Below, one piece after another: positions 55,282 through 64,000 of a stretch of 64,000 bases of DNA. Positions within the stretch are counted from its first letter, which is position 1. Each line of letters starts with the position of its first letter. A model generated the notes under the pieces. The model had not been told where the DNA came from, did not search any database, and saw nothing but the letters and a program-made list of their open reading frames with translations. Source of the DNA: Lysobacter avium (GTDB lineage Bacteria; Pseudomonadota; Gammaproteobacteria; Xanthomonadales; Xanthomonadaceae); assembly GCF_015209745.1 (NCBI RefSeq), contig NZ_CP063657.1, positions 1,674,001-1,738,000 of the forward strand. Direction: 5' to 3'. Both the position numbers and the translations under genes were made by a program.

Positions 55282-57762
55282 TCAATCCGGTCGATAGGAT
55301 AGCTCAGGCGCAGCGTCCACCAAGGGCTTATTGTCACGGCGGCCCGCATCCCACAGCCGTGGACGTGCGGCGCGTCGCGTTTCGACGCTAATCCCCGCCT
55401 CCCCCATTCGCACCCGGATCGCCCCGTCTTGCGCCGTGTCGGGCGTCGCTGCACCGGCGTCCTGCCAACGTCGGGTCACCTCGGTACGCGGATGGCCGAA
55501 CCGGTTGCCATGCCCGCTGGACATGATCGCCAGTTGTGCCCCGGTCGCCTCCACCAGCGCCGGATCGGACGCGTTGGCGGCGCCGTGGTGGGACACCAGT
55601 ACGACTTCGGCCTTGATCGCCGACTCCGCATCAAGCCGGCTGCGGCGAACCAGGTCACGCTCGATGACCTTGCCCACGTCGCCCAGCAGGAGCGCGGATC
55701 CGTGTTTTCCGGTGATTCGCAATACGCAACTGGCGTCGTTGCCCAGATAGGGGAAGTACGGCGGTGGATGCATGAAACGGAACGACACACCGTCCCACTG
55801 CCACTGCTCGCCGGCGACGCATGGCAACGTGTCGGCGATTCCCGAGTCTTCCGGAGCGTTGGCGGAGTCGATGCCGGTACGGCGGCGAACCGCCTCGAAT
55901 CCGCCGCTGTGGTCATTGTCGGCGTGGCTGACCACCGCTCGGTCCAGTCGCTCCACCCCGAGCGCCCGCAGGGCGGGAATCACCACACGCTCGCCACTGT
56001 CGAAGCCGTCGGGTGTCGAGGGTCCCATGTCGTACAACAGGTTGTGCGCGGCTGTGCGGACCAGCACCGACGACCCCTGCCCCACATCGAGCACCTGGAT
56101 GTCCACCTCGCCAGGCGCGGGCAGGTCGCGTGCGGGCCACAAGAGGGGCAACCACAGCAGCAACGCCAGCGGACGCCCGGGCAGGCCGCGCGGAAGCAGC
56201 AGCCAGAACGCACCGGCCAACGCCAGTGGCAGGGCATACCAGCGCGATTCGCGCAGCCACCACAGCGCCATGTCGCTTGCCGCCATCGTGTCGAATAGCG
56301 GCCAGCTGAGCTGGAAGCACCACGCGGCCGCGTCCCATGCCCACAGCCCCCATCCCGCGTGCAGCAACTCCAATGCAGTACCTACCAGCGACAGCGGCAC
56401 GACCACGAGCGTCCACCACGGCACGGCAACCAGGTTCGCCAGCGGTCCCGCGAGCGAGGCCTGATCGAAAAGGACGGCGGTGAGCGGCAAAAGACCGATG
56501 GTGGCCACGCCCTGCGCGGATACCAGGTCATGCGGCGGCCGGCGACCGACCTCGGGCAGGCACCAGACCAGCCAGGCGACGCCGAAGAAGCTCAGCCAGA
56601 ATCCCGCGGTCAGCGCCGACAATGGATCCACAACCAGCACAGCGATCATTGCCAGAGCCAGCACTTCCAGCGTGGTCGATCTCCGCCGTTGAATGCGCAT
56701 CCCCGCCACCACGGCAACCATCAGGACGGTTCGCACCGTCGGCAGCGCGAACCCGGCCACGGCGGCGTAAAGGATCGCTCCGACCAGACCACCCATGGCG
56801 GCTGCAATCGGCCGCGGCACGCGTCGCCCGAGACCGGGAAAAACCCACCAGACCCCGGCCATCGCCAACGCAAAGAACCCAGCGACAATCCCCACGTGCA
56901 TGCCGGAGATCGCCACCAGATGACTGAGACCGGTGGCACGCAGGACGTGCCAGTCCTCATCGTCCAGACCGCGCGTATCCCCGAGCGCAAAGGCGGACAG
57001 GAAGCGCGCCGATTCGGGAGCAACGGAGTCCGCGATGCGCTGCGACATTGCGCCACGCCAGGCGTTGATCCCTGTGCCGGCCTGCTCCAGACGCGCCTTC
57101 CCGGGCTCACGCACATAGCCGCTGGCACTCACCCTGCCGGCAAACGCGTGCTTCTCGCTGTCGAATCCCCCCGGATTGCGCAGACCCCGTGGCGCCCGCA
57201 GCCGTACGGTCATCTCCCAACGTTGTCCCGCCTGGACCTCGTCACGCCCCGTCCCCGTGCCGTCGCGCTCGTCGTACCACGACAGTCGCAGCAGCCGGCC
57301 GCGCAAGGGTTCGGGCTGGTCGTTCGCGCGATCCACCCGGAATGCGAATGCCGTGCGCCGCGGTTGATGCTGGGGCAACTCGACGAGCCGTCCACGAACC
57401 TCGACATCGCGTTTCTCCCAATCCACCGGAAGCTGGACGGACAGGGCGTGGGTGGCGTGCAGGCCGGCGAGCGCGAAACCGACCAGATACGCGCCCATCC
57501 AGCGCCCGCGCCACGCTTGCCACCACGCCGGCGCTCCAACCACCGCCGCTGCCAGCAACAGCCAGAGCGGTGCCAGCCAGGGCAGCCAGAGGGCCAGCGA
57601 GACACCTGCGAGAAGACCACTTGCCACCGGCAGCCCGAGGGGGCGCGATCGTGCGGGTGTCGTAGCCAGGAAAACTCCGCCGGCCGCGTCGGCAACAGTG
57701 GCCACGCAAGGGACACGGTCAATCGTTGGAATGGACGGCGGCGTCCTTGCCGCATTGCTCAT
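55282..57762 (-). CDS. comEC: DNA internalization competence protein ComEC/Rec2
   Basis: ComEC is the inner-membrane channel for uptake of single-stranded DNA in natural transformation. I chose the ATG at 57762, which has ggaag 6 bases upstream; the frame is open to 57810. The 826-residue product has N-terminal hydrophobic helices, a DUF4131 region (about 80-190), the Competence domain of many helices (about 230-500, including GDTRGLDDEDWHVLRATGLS, HLVAISGMHVG) and a C-terminal metallo-beta-lactamase-like domain (VLDVGQGSSVLV, VVSHADNDHSGG, VLVSHHGAANASD). It suggests natural competence in the organism. Confidence 0.93.
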   Translation of the reverse strand: MSNAARTPPSIPTIDRVPCVATVADAAGGVFLATTPARSRPLGLPVASGLLAGVSLALWLPWLAPLWLLLAAAVVGAPAWWQAWRGRWMGAYLVGFALAGLHATHALSVQLPVDWEKRDVEVRGRLVELPQHQPRRTAFAFRVDRANDQPEPLRGRLLRLSWYDERDGTGTGRDEVQAGQRWEMTVRLRAPRGLRNPGGFDSEKHAFAGRVSASGYVREPGKARLEQAGTGINAWRGAMSQRIADSVAPESARFLSAFALGDTRGLDDEDWHVLRATGLSHLVAISGMHVGIVAGFFALAMAGVWWVFPGLGRRVPRPIAAAMGGLVGAILYAAVAGFALPTVRTVLMVAVVAGMRIQRRRSTTLEVLALAMIAVLVVDPLSALTAGFWLSFFGVAWLVWCLPEVGRRPPHDLVSAQGVATIGLLPLTAVLFDQASLAGPLANLVAVPWWTLVVVPLSLVGTALELLHAGWGLWAWDAAAWCFQLSWPLFDTMAASDMALWWLRESRWYALPLALAGAFWLLLPRGLPGRPLALLLWLPLLWPARDLPAPGEVDIQVLDVGQGSSVLVRTAAHNLLYDMGPSTPDGFDSGERVVIPALRALGVERLDRAVVSHADNDHSGGFEAVRRRTGIDSANAPEDSGIADTLPCVAGEQWQWDGVSFRFMHPPPYFPYLGNDASCVLRITGKHGSALLLGDVGKVIERDLVRRSRLDAESAIKAEVVLVSHHGAANASDPALVEATGAQLAIMSSGHGNRFGHPRTEVTRRWQDAGAATPDTAQDGAIRVRMGEAGISVETRRAARPRLWDAGRRDNKPLVDAAPELSYRPD

Positions 57763-57825
57763 GGCGTACTTCCATGTCGTGAATTTTGTGGCTGGACTGC
57801 GCTCCAACACGCCGCCCCGGAGTGC

Positions 57826-58545
57826 TTACATATCGCTTACCACCAGTTCGCGCAGCCGGCCCTGGTGCAATTCCAGCACGCGGTCCAAACGGCTTGCCAG
57901 ACGCCTGTCATGGGTTACAAGGACCAGGCTCGTGCGGTGCTCCCGGTTGAGCTCGAGCATCTGCTCGAACACGTGCGCCGCGGTTTTCTCATCCAGATTG
58001 CCCGTCGGTTCATCCCCGAGGACGCACGCAGGACGATTGACAAGCGCGCGCGCCACCGCCGCTCGCTGGCGCTCACCGCCCGAGAGTTCGCCTGGCTTGT
58101 GCTCCAGACGGTGCCCCAACCCAACCGACTCCAGCAGGTCCCGCGCCCGGTCGCGTGCCGTCGCCACCTTCTCGCCGCCCAGCAACACCGGCAACATCAC
58201 GTTCTCCAGCGCGGTGAACTCCGGCAGCAGGTGGTGGAACTGGTAGACAAACCCCAGCGCCCGGTTGCGCAATTGCCCACGCGCCGTATCCGACAGCGCA
58301 CTCATCCAGTGCCCGTCGACATAGACATCACCGGCGGTCGGGGTGTCCAGCCCACCAAGCAGGTGCAACAGTGTGCTCTTGCCTGCTCCCGACGCGCCGA
58401 CAATCGCGACCGTCTCGCCCTTGCGGACCTCCAGCTCCAGACCATCGAACACAGGGGTGCGCATCTTGCCCTCGGCATAGACCATGCCCAGGCCGGTGCA
58501 CCCGAGTACCACGTCGTCGCCGGGTTGCCAGACAGGCTCATTCAT
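57826..58545 (-). CDS. lolD: Lipoprotein-releasing system ATP-binding protein LolD
   Basis: LolD drives release of outer-membrane lipoproteins from the inner membrane to LolA. The 239-residue ABC ATPase has Walker [18 protein letters not shown], the family's [19 protein letters not shown] stretch, the signature [15 protein letters not shown], Walker [12 protein letters not shown] and the His switch VTHDRRLA. It overlaps the permease gene upstream by eight bases (ATGAATGA). Confidence 0.95.
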   Translation of the reverse strand: MNEPVWQPGDDVVLGCTGLGMVYAEGKMRTPVFDGLELEVRKGETVAIVGASGAGKSTLLHLLGGLDTPTAGDVYVDGHWMSALSDTARGQLRNRALGFVYQFHHLLPEFTALENVMLPVLLGGEKVATARDRARDLLESVGLGHRLEHKPGELSGGERQRAAVARALVNRPACVLGDEPTGNLDEKTAAHVFEQMLELNREHRTSLVLVTHDRRLASRLDRVLELHQGRLRELVVSDM

Positions 58546-59779
58546 AGCGCAGCGCCTCCGCCGGAGGGGTCCGCGCCGCTCGCCACGCGGGGTAGATGGT
58601 GGCCAGGAACGCCATCACCAGCGCCACTGCGGTAATGGAAAGCACATCCTCTGGCTTGAGGTCTGTCGGCAGGCCGGTGATGTAGTAGACATCCTCCGGC
58701 AACAGGCTGACGCCAAATACCCGCTCGATCGCAAACAGGATATTTTCCAGGTTCAGGGTCAACACGATCCCGCCGACGACGCCGAGCACGGTGCCGATCA
58801 CGCCGATCAGGCTGCCCTGCACCATGAATACCTGCATCACCCCTCTGGGCGACAGACCGAAGGTGCGCATGATCGCAATATCGGCCTGCTTGTCCGTCAC
58901 CAGCATCACCTGGGAGGAGACAAGGTTGAAGGCGCCCATTGCGATGATCAGTGAGAGCAGGATCGCCATCAGGGTCTTCTCCATTTTCAACGCGCGGAAC
59001 ATATTGGCGTTGTCGGTGGTCCAGTCGCTGACCTGAAGACCGCCCAGCTTGGTGGCCAGATCACGGGCGACATCCCAGGCCTGGTTCATGTCGACCAGAC
59101 GCAAGCGCACCCCGGTCACACCATCCTGAAGGCGCATCAGGCGCTGCATGTCGGGCATGCTGGTGAAAGCCATGCTGCGGTCGTACTCGTTGTAACCAAC
59201 CTCGAAGATGCCGCTGACGGTGAAGCGTTTTACCCGTGGCATCGCCCCGACCGGCGTGCTGTTGAACTCCGCGATCGTCATGACCACCTTGTCGCCCACG
59301 CCAACACCCAGCCATGCGGCCAGCTCGCGGCCCAGTACGATGTTGAACTCGCCCGGCACCAGCGATTCCAGCGTGCCCGCCACCATCTTGTCGCCCAGCA
59401 CCGACACCGTGCGCTCGTCAGCGGGAACCACGCCGCGGACCATCGCCGGCTGCTGGCGGGGACCGTTTAGCAGCGCTTCCTTTTCCACATACGGCGCGGC
59501 ACCGGCGACCCGCGGATCGGTCAGCGCCAGGTCCACCGCCTGCTGCCAATTGTCCAGCGGTTCGCCAAAAGCACTGACGGTCGCATGCGCCGCCATCTGC
59601 AGCATGCGGTCACGGATCTCCTGCTGGAAGCCGCTCATCACTGCCAGGGTGGTGATCAACGCCGCCACACCCAGGGCGATGCCAAGGATGGACGCCAGGG
59701 AAATAAACGAGATGAAACCATTGCGGCGCTTGGCGCGGAGGTAGCGCAGGCCGATGGCGACGGGAATGGGTTTGAACAT
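58538..59779 (-). CDS. lolC: Lipoprotein-releasing ABC transporter permease (LolC/LolE family)
   Basis: The 413-residue product has four transmembrane helices: one N-terminal (about 25-48) and three C-terminal (about 270-400), flanking a large periplasmic domain, as in LolC/LolE. It begins with [19 protein letters not shown] and [20 protein letters not shown], a conserved family start, and ends in [18 protein letters not shown]. Only one permease gene is present next to lolD, so a homodimeric LolF-like arrangement or a second gene elsewhere is possible. Confidence 0.92.
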   Translation of the reverse strand: MFKPIPVAIGLRYLRAKRRNGFISFISLASILGIALGVAALITTLAVMSGFQQEIRDRMLQMAAHATVSAFGEPLDNWQQAVDLALTDPRVAGAAPYVEKEALLNGPRQQPAMVRGVVPADERTVSVLGDKMVAGTLESLVPGEFNIVLGRELAAWLGVGVGDKVVMTIAEFNSTPVGAMPRVKRFTVSGIFEVGYNEYDRSMAFTSMPDMQRLMRLQDGVTGVRLRLVDMNQAWDVARDLATKLGGLQVSDWTTDNANMFRALKMEKTLMAILLSLIIAMGAFNLVSSQVMLVTDKQADIAIMRTFGLSPRGVMQVFMVQGSLIGVIGTVLGVVGGIVLTLNLENILFAIERVFGVSLLPEDVYYITGLPTDLKPEDVLSITAVALVMAFLATIYPAWRAARTPPAEALRYE

Positions 59780-59785
59780 AGCCCG

Positions 59786-60232
59786 CTATGGTGCCACCGA
59801 ACGGCGCCCGCGAGCAGGAGTTTGTGCCGGCAATGCGAGTCGCAGTTGACGCCGGCTGGCCGGGGGCAGCGTGTCGGGCCCCCATGCCAGACGATGCAGA
59901 CGATGCTCGAAATCGCGCCAGCGCGCGAAGCTCAGTGGCCCGCGCCAGAACACCGTGAAGTCCCTGACGATCTGATCGTCGACCTTCACCGCGGCTCCGT
60001 CCAGCTCGATCTCACGTGCCGCTTTTGCCGCTTCCCGCCGTGACTCCCGAACGCCCCACAAGATCGCGAGTATGGCGCCCGGCCATATCACCCCGCGGGG
60101 AAACCCGGACAGCAGCAGAGAGAGTGCCCCCAACACGCCCATCAGCGGCAGCGCCGCGATCAGCCAGGCCGATGGCCGCCACTCAAGGCGGCAACTGGCG
60201 GATGGCGCTGACGAGCGCTGCGAGTTCGGCAT
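59786..60232 (-). CDS. YgfX-like inner-membrane protein (CptA family)
   Basis: The product of about 148 residues, from an ATG at 60232 that lies 50 bases inside sdhE, has [20 protein letters not shown], two transmembrane helices (about 26-65) and a cytoplasmic tail ending [13 protein letters not shown]. The W-R-x-W/SWRAQ-like start, two helices and basic tail match YgfX, the partner encoded next to SdhE/YgfY in many proteobacteria and once described as a toxin acting on MreB and FtsZ. Position immediately after sdhE is the main support. The start is uncertain because overlap with sdhE is larger than usual. Confidence 0.72.
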   Translation of the reverse strand: MPNSQRSSAPSASCRLEWRPSAWLIAALPLMGVLGALSLLLSGFPRGVIWPGAILAILWGVRESRREAAKAAREIELDGAAVKVDDQIVRDFTVFWRGPLSFARWRDFEHRLHRLAWGPDTLPPASRRQLRLALPAQTPARGRRSVAP

Positions 60233-60443
60233 CCGGCGGGACCTCATGACCCATGAACCAGTGCCAGAGCTTATCGTCCTCGCATTCCAGCAGGCGTAGG
60301 AAAACCGCCCGATCACCTACCGATGCCTGCCGCCATTCACGGTCCAGAAAGCGGCCAAACAGCTGGTCCAGCTCACGCATGCCACGCCTGCATTTCCAGC
60401 GCAGCCGGCGCAGCTCCACCTCATCTTCCGGGCTAAGTTGCAT
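60183..60443 (-). CDS. sdhE: Succinate dehydrogenase assembly factor SdhE
   Basis: SdhE helps attach FAD covalently to the SdhA flavoprotein. The 86-residue product has the family sequence [20 protein letters not shown] with the conserved RGxxE motif (RGMRE), then [20 protein letters not shown]. It lies 65 bases after sdhB with a terminator in between and overlaps the ygfX-like gene. Confidence 0.93.
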   Translation of the reverse strand: MQLSPEDEVELRRLRWKCRRGMRELDQLFGRFLDREWRQASVGDRAVFLRLLECEDDKLWHWFMGHEVPPDAELAALVSAIRQLPP

Positions 60444-60454
60444 GTGCTCTCCAC

Positions 60455-60486
60455 AAAAAAGGGGCGTGCACCCGGCACACCCCTTT
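60455..60486 (-). terminator. Rho-independent terminator between sdhB and sdhE
   Basis: On the minus strand a GC-rich hairpin (ggggtgtgc / gcacgcccc, one G-U pair, loop cgggt region) is followed by six T residues. It sits between the sdhB stop and the sdhE ribosome binding site, so it should cut most sdh transcripts before sdhE-ygfX-lolCD. Confidence 0.85.
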
Positions 60487-60508
60487 GCAAAACGTCGAAG
60501 CGCGCGGA

Positions 60509-61291
60509 TCAGGTCCGGCGCGCGACCATCAGCTTTTTGATCTCGGCAATCGCGCGGGCCGGGTTCAGCCCCTTCGGGCAGGTCCTCGTGCAGTTGAGGA
60601 TAGTGTGGCAGCGGTACAGTTTGAACGGGTCTTCCAGGTCGTCCAGGCGCGCGCCGGTATCCTCGTCGCGACTGTCGACGATCCAGCGATAGGCCTGCAG
60701 CAGGACGGCCGGGCCGAGGTAGCGATCGCCATTCCACCAGTGACTGGGGCAACCGGCGGTGCAGCAGGCGCACAGGATGCACTCGTACAGGCCGTCGAGC
60801 TTCTTGCGATCCTCCGGCGACTGCAGGCGCTCGCGATCGCTGGGCTCCGGGCTCGCGGTCCGGATCCACGGCTTGATCGACGCGTACTGGGCGTAGAAAT
60901 GGGTGAGGTCGGGAACCAGGTCCTTGACCACCTCCATCGCAGGCAACGGATAGATCGGCACGTCGCCGCTGCCGCAATCTTCGATCGCCTTGGTGCACGC
61001 CAGCCAATTGCTGCCGTCGATATTCATCGCGCACGATCCGCAGATCCCTTCGCGACAGGAGCGGCGGAAGGTCAGGGTCGGGTCGATCTCGTTCTTGATC
61101 TTGATCAGCGCGTCCAGAACCATCGGTCCGCAGCTCGCCATGTCCACCTCGTAGGTGTCCACGCGCGGGTTCTGGTCATCCTCGGGATTCCAGCGGTAGA
61201 CCCGGAACGTACGCGGCTGCTGGGCCCCGGGCGTCTCGTAGTGCTTGCCCTTCTGGATTGTCGAGTTTTTTGGAAGGTTGAAATCGGCCAT
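60509..61291 (-). CDS. sdhB: Succinate dehydrogenase iron-sulfur subunit
   Basis: SdhB carries electrons from SdhA to the quinone site through three Fe-S clusters. The 260-residue product has the 2Fe-2S cysteines in [18 protein letters not shown] and, in the C-terminal half, the 4Fe-4S and 3Fe-4S sets in [18 protein letters not shown] and [17 protein letters not shown]. The start [19 protein letters not shown] is typical of the Xanthomonas group. It lies 81 bases after sdhA and is followed by a terminator. Confidence 0.96.
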   Translation of the reverse strand: MADFNLPKNSTIQKGKHYETPGAQQPRTFRVYRWNPEDDQNPRVDTYEVDMASCGPMVLDALIKIKNEIDPTLTFRRSCREGICGSCAMNIDGSNWLACTKAIEDCGSGDVPIYPLPAMEVVKDLVPDLTHFYAQYASIKPWIRTASPEPSDRERLQSPEDRKKLDGLYECILCACCTAGCPSHWWNGDRYLGPAVLLQAYRWIVDSRDEDTGARLDDLEDPFKLYRCHTILNCTRTCPKGLNPARAIAEIKKLMVARRT

Positions 61292-61372
61292 CGGTAGTTC
61301 CGCCCTGGAAGCCGGTCTCAGCCGGCACCGCGAACCGGTGTGCGGCCCGCGGGGTGATTGGTGAAAACGAAG

Positions 61373-63163
61373 TCAGTAGACCCGCTTTGCAGGCGGGACC
61401 ACGTCCACGTCGTCCGTCAGCGTGTACATGTGCACCGGCCGATAGTCGATCTTCGTATTGCCCGCTTCGTCGACCCAGCACAGCGAGTGCTTGTGCCAGT
61501 TCGCATCGTCGCGCTCCGGATAGTCGTCGCGCGCATGGGCGCCGCGTGACTCGGTGCGGTTCTCCGCGCAGACGATCGTCGACAGCGCCTGGCCCAGCAG
61601 GTTCGACAGTTCGAAGGTTTCCACCAGGTCGGAGTTCCAGATCAGGGAGCGATCGCTGACCTTGACGTCTTCGAAAGAGGCCCGGATCTCACGGATCCGG
61701 CCCACGCCCTCCGCCAGCGTTTCCTCGGTGCGGAACACCGCAGCGTCAGCCTGCATCGCACGCTGCATCTGATCGCGGATGACTGCGGTCGGTGTGCTGC
61801 CATTGGCGTTGCGCAGCTTGTCCAGATGCGCCAACGATGCGTCACAGGCGTCGGCCGGCAGGTCGGGATGCTTCGCGCCGGGAGTGAGCGTCTCGGCGCA
61901 GCGGTTCGCGACCGCGCGACCGAACACCACCAGGTCGAGCAGCGAGTTGGAGCCCAAGCGGTTGGCGCCGTGCACCGACACGCAAGCCGCCTCGCCGATG
62001 GCATACAGGCCGGGAACCACCGCATCGGGATCGCCGTTCTTCAACTGCACGACTTCGCCGTGGTAGTTGGTCGGCACGCCGCCCATGTTGTAGTGCACGG
62101 TCGGGATGACCGGAATCGGCTGCTTTTCCACATCGACGTTGGCGAAAATGCGCGCCGACTCGGCGATGCCGGGCAGCTTCTCGTGGATCACTTCCGGGCC
62201 CAGGTGGGTCAGATCGAGCAGCATGTGGTCCTTGTGCTCGCCAACGCCCCGGCCTTCGCGGATTTCCATCGTCATCGCGCGGCTGACCACGTCGCGCGAG
62301 GCCAGGTCCTTCGCCGATGGCGCGTAGCGCTCCATGAAACGCTCGCCACTGGCGTTGCGCAGGATGCCGCCTTCGCCGCGGACGCCTTCGGTGATCAGGC
62401 AGCCCGCACCGTAGATGCCGGTCGGGTGGAACTGCACGAACTCCATGTCCTGCAGCGCGAGCCCGGCTCGCAGCGCCATGCCATTGCCGTCGCCGGTGCA
62501 AGTGTGCGCGGAAGTCGCCGAGAAATACGCGCGGCCGTAACCGCCGGTCGCCAGCACCGTGCCCTGGGAACGGAACAGGTGCAGCGTGCCTTCGGCCATG
62601 TCCAGCGCCAGGACGCCGCGGCAAACGCCGTCCGCATCCATGATCAGGTCCAGCGCGAAGTACTCGATAAAGAACTCGGCATGGTGCGCCAGTGACTGCT
62701 GGTAAAGCGTGTGCAGGATCGCGTGGCCGGTGCGGTCGGCAGCAGCGCAGGTCCGCTGGGCGGGCGGGCCCTCGCCGTATTTGGTGGTCATGCCCCCAAA
62801 GGGACGCTGGTAGATCTTGCCCTCGGGTGTACGCGAGAACGGAACGCCCTGGTGCTCAAGTTCGACGATCGCCGGGATGGCCTCACGGCACATGTATTCG
62901 ATCGCGTCCTGGTCGCCCAGCCAGTCCGAGCCCTTCACAGTGTCATAGAAATGGTAGCGCCAGTCGTCCTCGCCCATGTTGCCCAGCGCGCCGGCGATGC
63001 CACCTTGCGCGGCCACCGTGTGTGAGCGGGTCGGGAAGACCTTGGTGATACACGCCGTCTTGAGGCCCTTCTGGGCAAGACCGAAGGTCGCGCGCAGCCC
63101 GGCGCCGCCGGCGCCCACCACGACCATGTCGAATTTGTGTTCCTGGATCTTGTAAGCCGGCAC
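61373..63163 (-). CDS. sdhA: Succinate dehydrogenase flavoprotein subunit
   Basis: SdhA oxidises succinate to fumarate in the TCA cycle and respiratory complex II. The 596-residue product starts at GTG ([20 protein letters not shown]), two bases after the sdhD stop. It has the FAD Rossmann motif VVGAGGAGL, the covalent FAD histidine H48 in [11 protein letters not shown], the substrate-site [15 protein letters not shown] and REGRGVG segments and the late [19 protein letters not shown]. It is the third gene of sdhCDAB. Confidence 0.96.
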   Translation of the reverse strand: MPAYKIQEHKFDMVVVGAGGAGLRATFGLAQKGLKTACITKVFPTRSHTVAAQGGIAGALGNMGEDDWRYHFYDTVKGSDWLGDQDAIEYMCREAIPAIVELEHQGVPFSRTPEGKIYQRPFGGMTTKYGEGPPAQRTCAAADRTGHAILHTLYQQSLAHHAEFFIEYFALDLIMDADGVCRGVLALDMAEGTLHLFRSQGTVLATGGYGRAYFSATSAHTCTGDGNGMALRAGLALQDMEFVQFHPTGIYGAGCLITEGVRGEGGILRNASGERFMERYAPSAKDLASRDVVSRAMTMEIREGRGVGEHKDHMLLDLTHLGPEVIHEKLPGIAESARIFANVDVEKQPIPVIPTVHYNMGGVPTNYHGEVVQLKNGDPDAVVPGLYAIGEAACVSVHGANRLGSNSLLDLVVFGRAVANRCAETLTPGAKHPDLPADACDASLAHLDKLRNANGSTPTAVIRDQMQRAMQADAAVFRTEETLAEGVGRIREIRASFEDVKVSDRSLIWNSDLVETFELSNLLGQALSTIVCAENRTESRGAHARDDYPERDDANWHKHSLCWVDEAGNTKIDYRPVHMYTLTDDVDVVPPAKRVY

Positions 63164-63165
63164 GA

Positions 63166-63567
63166 TCAGCCCCCGAACGCGATGCGAATGACCGCGAACA
63201 CGCTGGCAAGTGCCGCGAGTACGCAGATGAAGATGATGGCAAGCTGGATGGTGACCTGCAGCCAGCCGGTGTGCACGTAGTCTTCGAACACAACCTGCAG
63301 GCCGAGCTTGGCGTGCCAGAAGGAGGCGATCAGGAATGCGATCAGCAGCACTGCATTGAACGGTGACGCAACCGCGGCGCGGACGCTGGAGTAATCGGCG
63401 CCCACCAGCGACAGCAGCAGGTAGACCACATAGAGCGACAGGAACACCAGCGCAATCGCGGTGACGCGCTGGACGATGAAGTGCCCGGTCCCTTCCTTCG
63501 CCGAACCGAGGCCGCGCGCGCGCTTGAGCGGATTACGCAGGTCACCCTGCAGGTCATTGCTGTTCAT
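63166..63567 (-). CDS. sdhD: Succinate dehydrogenase hydrophobic membrane anchor subunit
   Basis: SdhD helps bind haem b and ubiquinone and anchors SdhAB. I chose the ATG at 63567 ([20 protein letters not shown]) because it overlaps the sdhC stop (ATGA); the frame is open to 63600. The 133-residue product has three transmembrane helices and the conserved [17 protein letters not shown], with a haem-ligand-type His and a quinone-site Asp-Tyr. Confidence 0.92.
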   Translation of the reverse strand: MNSNDLQGDLRNPLKRARGLGSAKEGTGHFIVQRVTAIALVFLSLYVVYLLLSLVGADYSSVRAAVASPFNAVLLIAFLIASFWHAKLGLQVVFEDYVHTGWLQVTIQLAIIFICVLAALASVFAVIRIAFGG

Positions 63568-63959
63568 GCACCACCCCATTGCTGCATGGCCGCGAACCAC
63601 AGCAGCGCGGTGATCACCAAGCTGACAATGATCGTGGTCCAGCTGTTGCGGATGAAATCAGGAATCTGGAAGCCCCAGCCGGCGTCCTGGAGCACATGGC
63701 GGATGCCGTTGGCAAGGTGATACGCAAACGCCCAGCTCCAACCGAACAGCACCACGAAACCGGGAATCGAGCGCGCAAATCCGCTGAAATCCGACCATTG
63801 CTCGGGACCTGCCGCGAGCGCCCACAGGCCCCAGACAAACAACAGGCTGCCGGCAACGAGGACGATGCCGGTGGCGCGATGGAGGATCGAGGTGACCATC
63901 TGGACCTGCCAGCGGTAGACCTGGATGTGCGGTGATATGGGACGTTGGCGACTGGCCAT
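63564..63959 (-). CDS. sdhC: Succinate dehydrogenase cytochrome b556 subunit
   Basis: SdhC is the first gene of the sdh operon and one of the two membrane subunits of complex II. The 131-residue product has RPISPHIQVYRWQVQMVTSI at the N-terminus, SILHRATGIVL with the quinone-site Ser/Arg region, and YHLANGIRHVLQDAG, which carries the haem-binding His. It has three transmembrane helices. The 41 bases left upstream (63960-64000) should contain part of the promoter region, but no clear -10/-35 is visible. Confidence 0.94.
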   Translation of the reverse strand: MASRQRPISPHIQVYRWQVQMVTSILHRATGIVLVAGSLLFVWGLWALAAGPEQWSDFSGFARSIPGFVVLFGWSWAFAYHLANGIRHVLQDAGWGFQIPDFIRNSWTTIIVSLVITALLWFAAMQQWGGA

Positions 63960-64000
63960 GGCAACGGCGCTCTCTGGGCTGGGCGGCGGGGCCGCGTGGC

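Noticed and set aside
56359..58635. 758-codon open frame on the plus strand across comEC and lolD
   Set aside because: Antisense to two conserved genes and of low-complexity shadow composition.

Overview
The window is a high-GC gammaproteobacterial chromosome segment that looks like Xanthomonadaceae (Lysobacter/Luteimonas/Xanthomonas relatives). The evidence is a copLAB-type copper operon, an E. coli-type speD, a polyhydroxyalkanoic acid system protein, and the long co-oriented block sdhCDAB-sdhE-ygfX-lolCD-comEC-exbBD-msbA-lpxK-kdsB. Genes are dense and many neighbours overlap by 1, 4 or 8 bases. No rRNA, CRISPR array, prophage, transposase or integrase was seen. The genus call is inference from gene content, not from a marker gene search.

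Layout. 1-3800: the start of a YciI gene, then scpA-scpB-rluB (chromosome condensation and 23S rRNA pseudouridylation). 3800-9500: secreted or envelope proteins (a vWA protein with three C-terminal repeats, a DUF2799 protein, an Arg/Gln/Tyr-rich exported protein) and a 3-hydroxybutyrate oligomer hydrolase. 9590-13650: a LuxR-type response regulator facing a transporter-fused hybrid histidine kinase, resembling the CrbS/CrbR acetate-switch pair. 13740-17300: serC-pheA-aroA. 17380-19575: an FHA protein, a PHA-system protein and a membrane-anchored Mrr-like protein. 19600-22250: a cyanide-insensitive/bd-type quinol oxidase operon whose cydA carries a frameshift. 22317-24301: speD and an aromatic aminotransferase. 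24584-30150: a DMT transporter, a frameshifted DUF72 gene, tRNA-Val, an ArsC-family protein, an FMN glutamate-synthase-like protein, an MltB-type transglycosylase and tRNA-Leu.

30378-44843 is the most distinctive part. It is a single-strand metal (mainly copper) resistance cluster of about 14.5 kb: DUF305 protein, CopL, CopA multicopper oxidase, CopB outer-membrane protein, a His-tailed cytochrome c, an NTF2-like protein, a DUF411 protein, a YHS/HMBD-containing copper P1B-ATPase, a small exported protein and a CusCBA-like RND pump whose inner-membrane subunit keeps the three CusA methionines. Together these would oxidise and bind Cu(I) in the periplasm, pump it from the cytoplasm (ATPase) and expel it across the outer membrane (RND). 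The cluster lies between tRNA-Leu and tRNA-Cys/tRNA-Gly and has no recognisable local regulator or integrase.

44930-50482: tRNA-Cys and tRNA-Gly downstream of uvrC-pgsA, then a DUF445 protein and a Kch-like potassium channel. 50588-63959: one minus-strand block running from succinate dehydrogenase through lipoprotein export, competence and the lipid A/Kdo functions.

Two genes (cydA and the DUF72 gene) are broken by single-base frameshifts in or beside short homopolymer runs. These may be real lesions or assembly errors. I found no clear candidate for a wholly new biological system; the findings below are the parts most worth checking.
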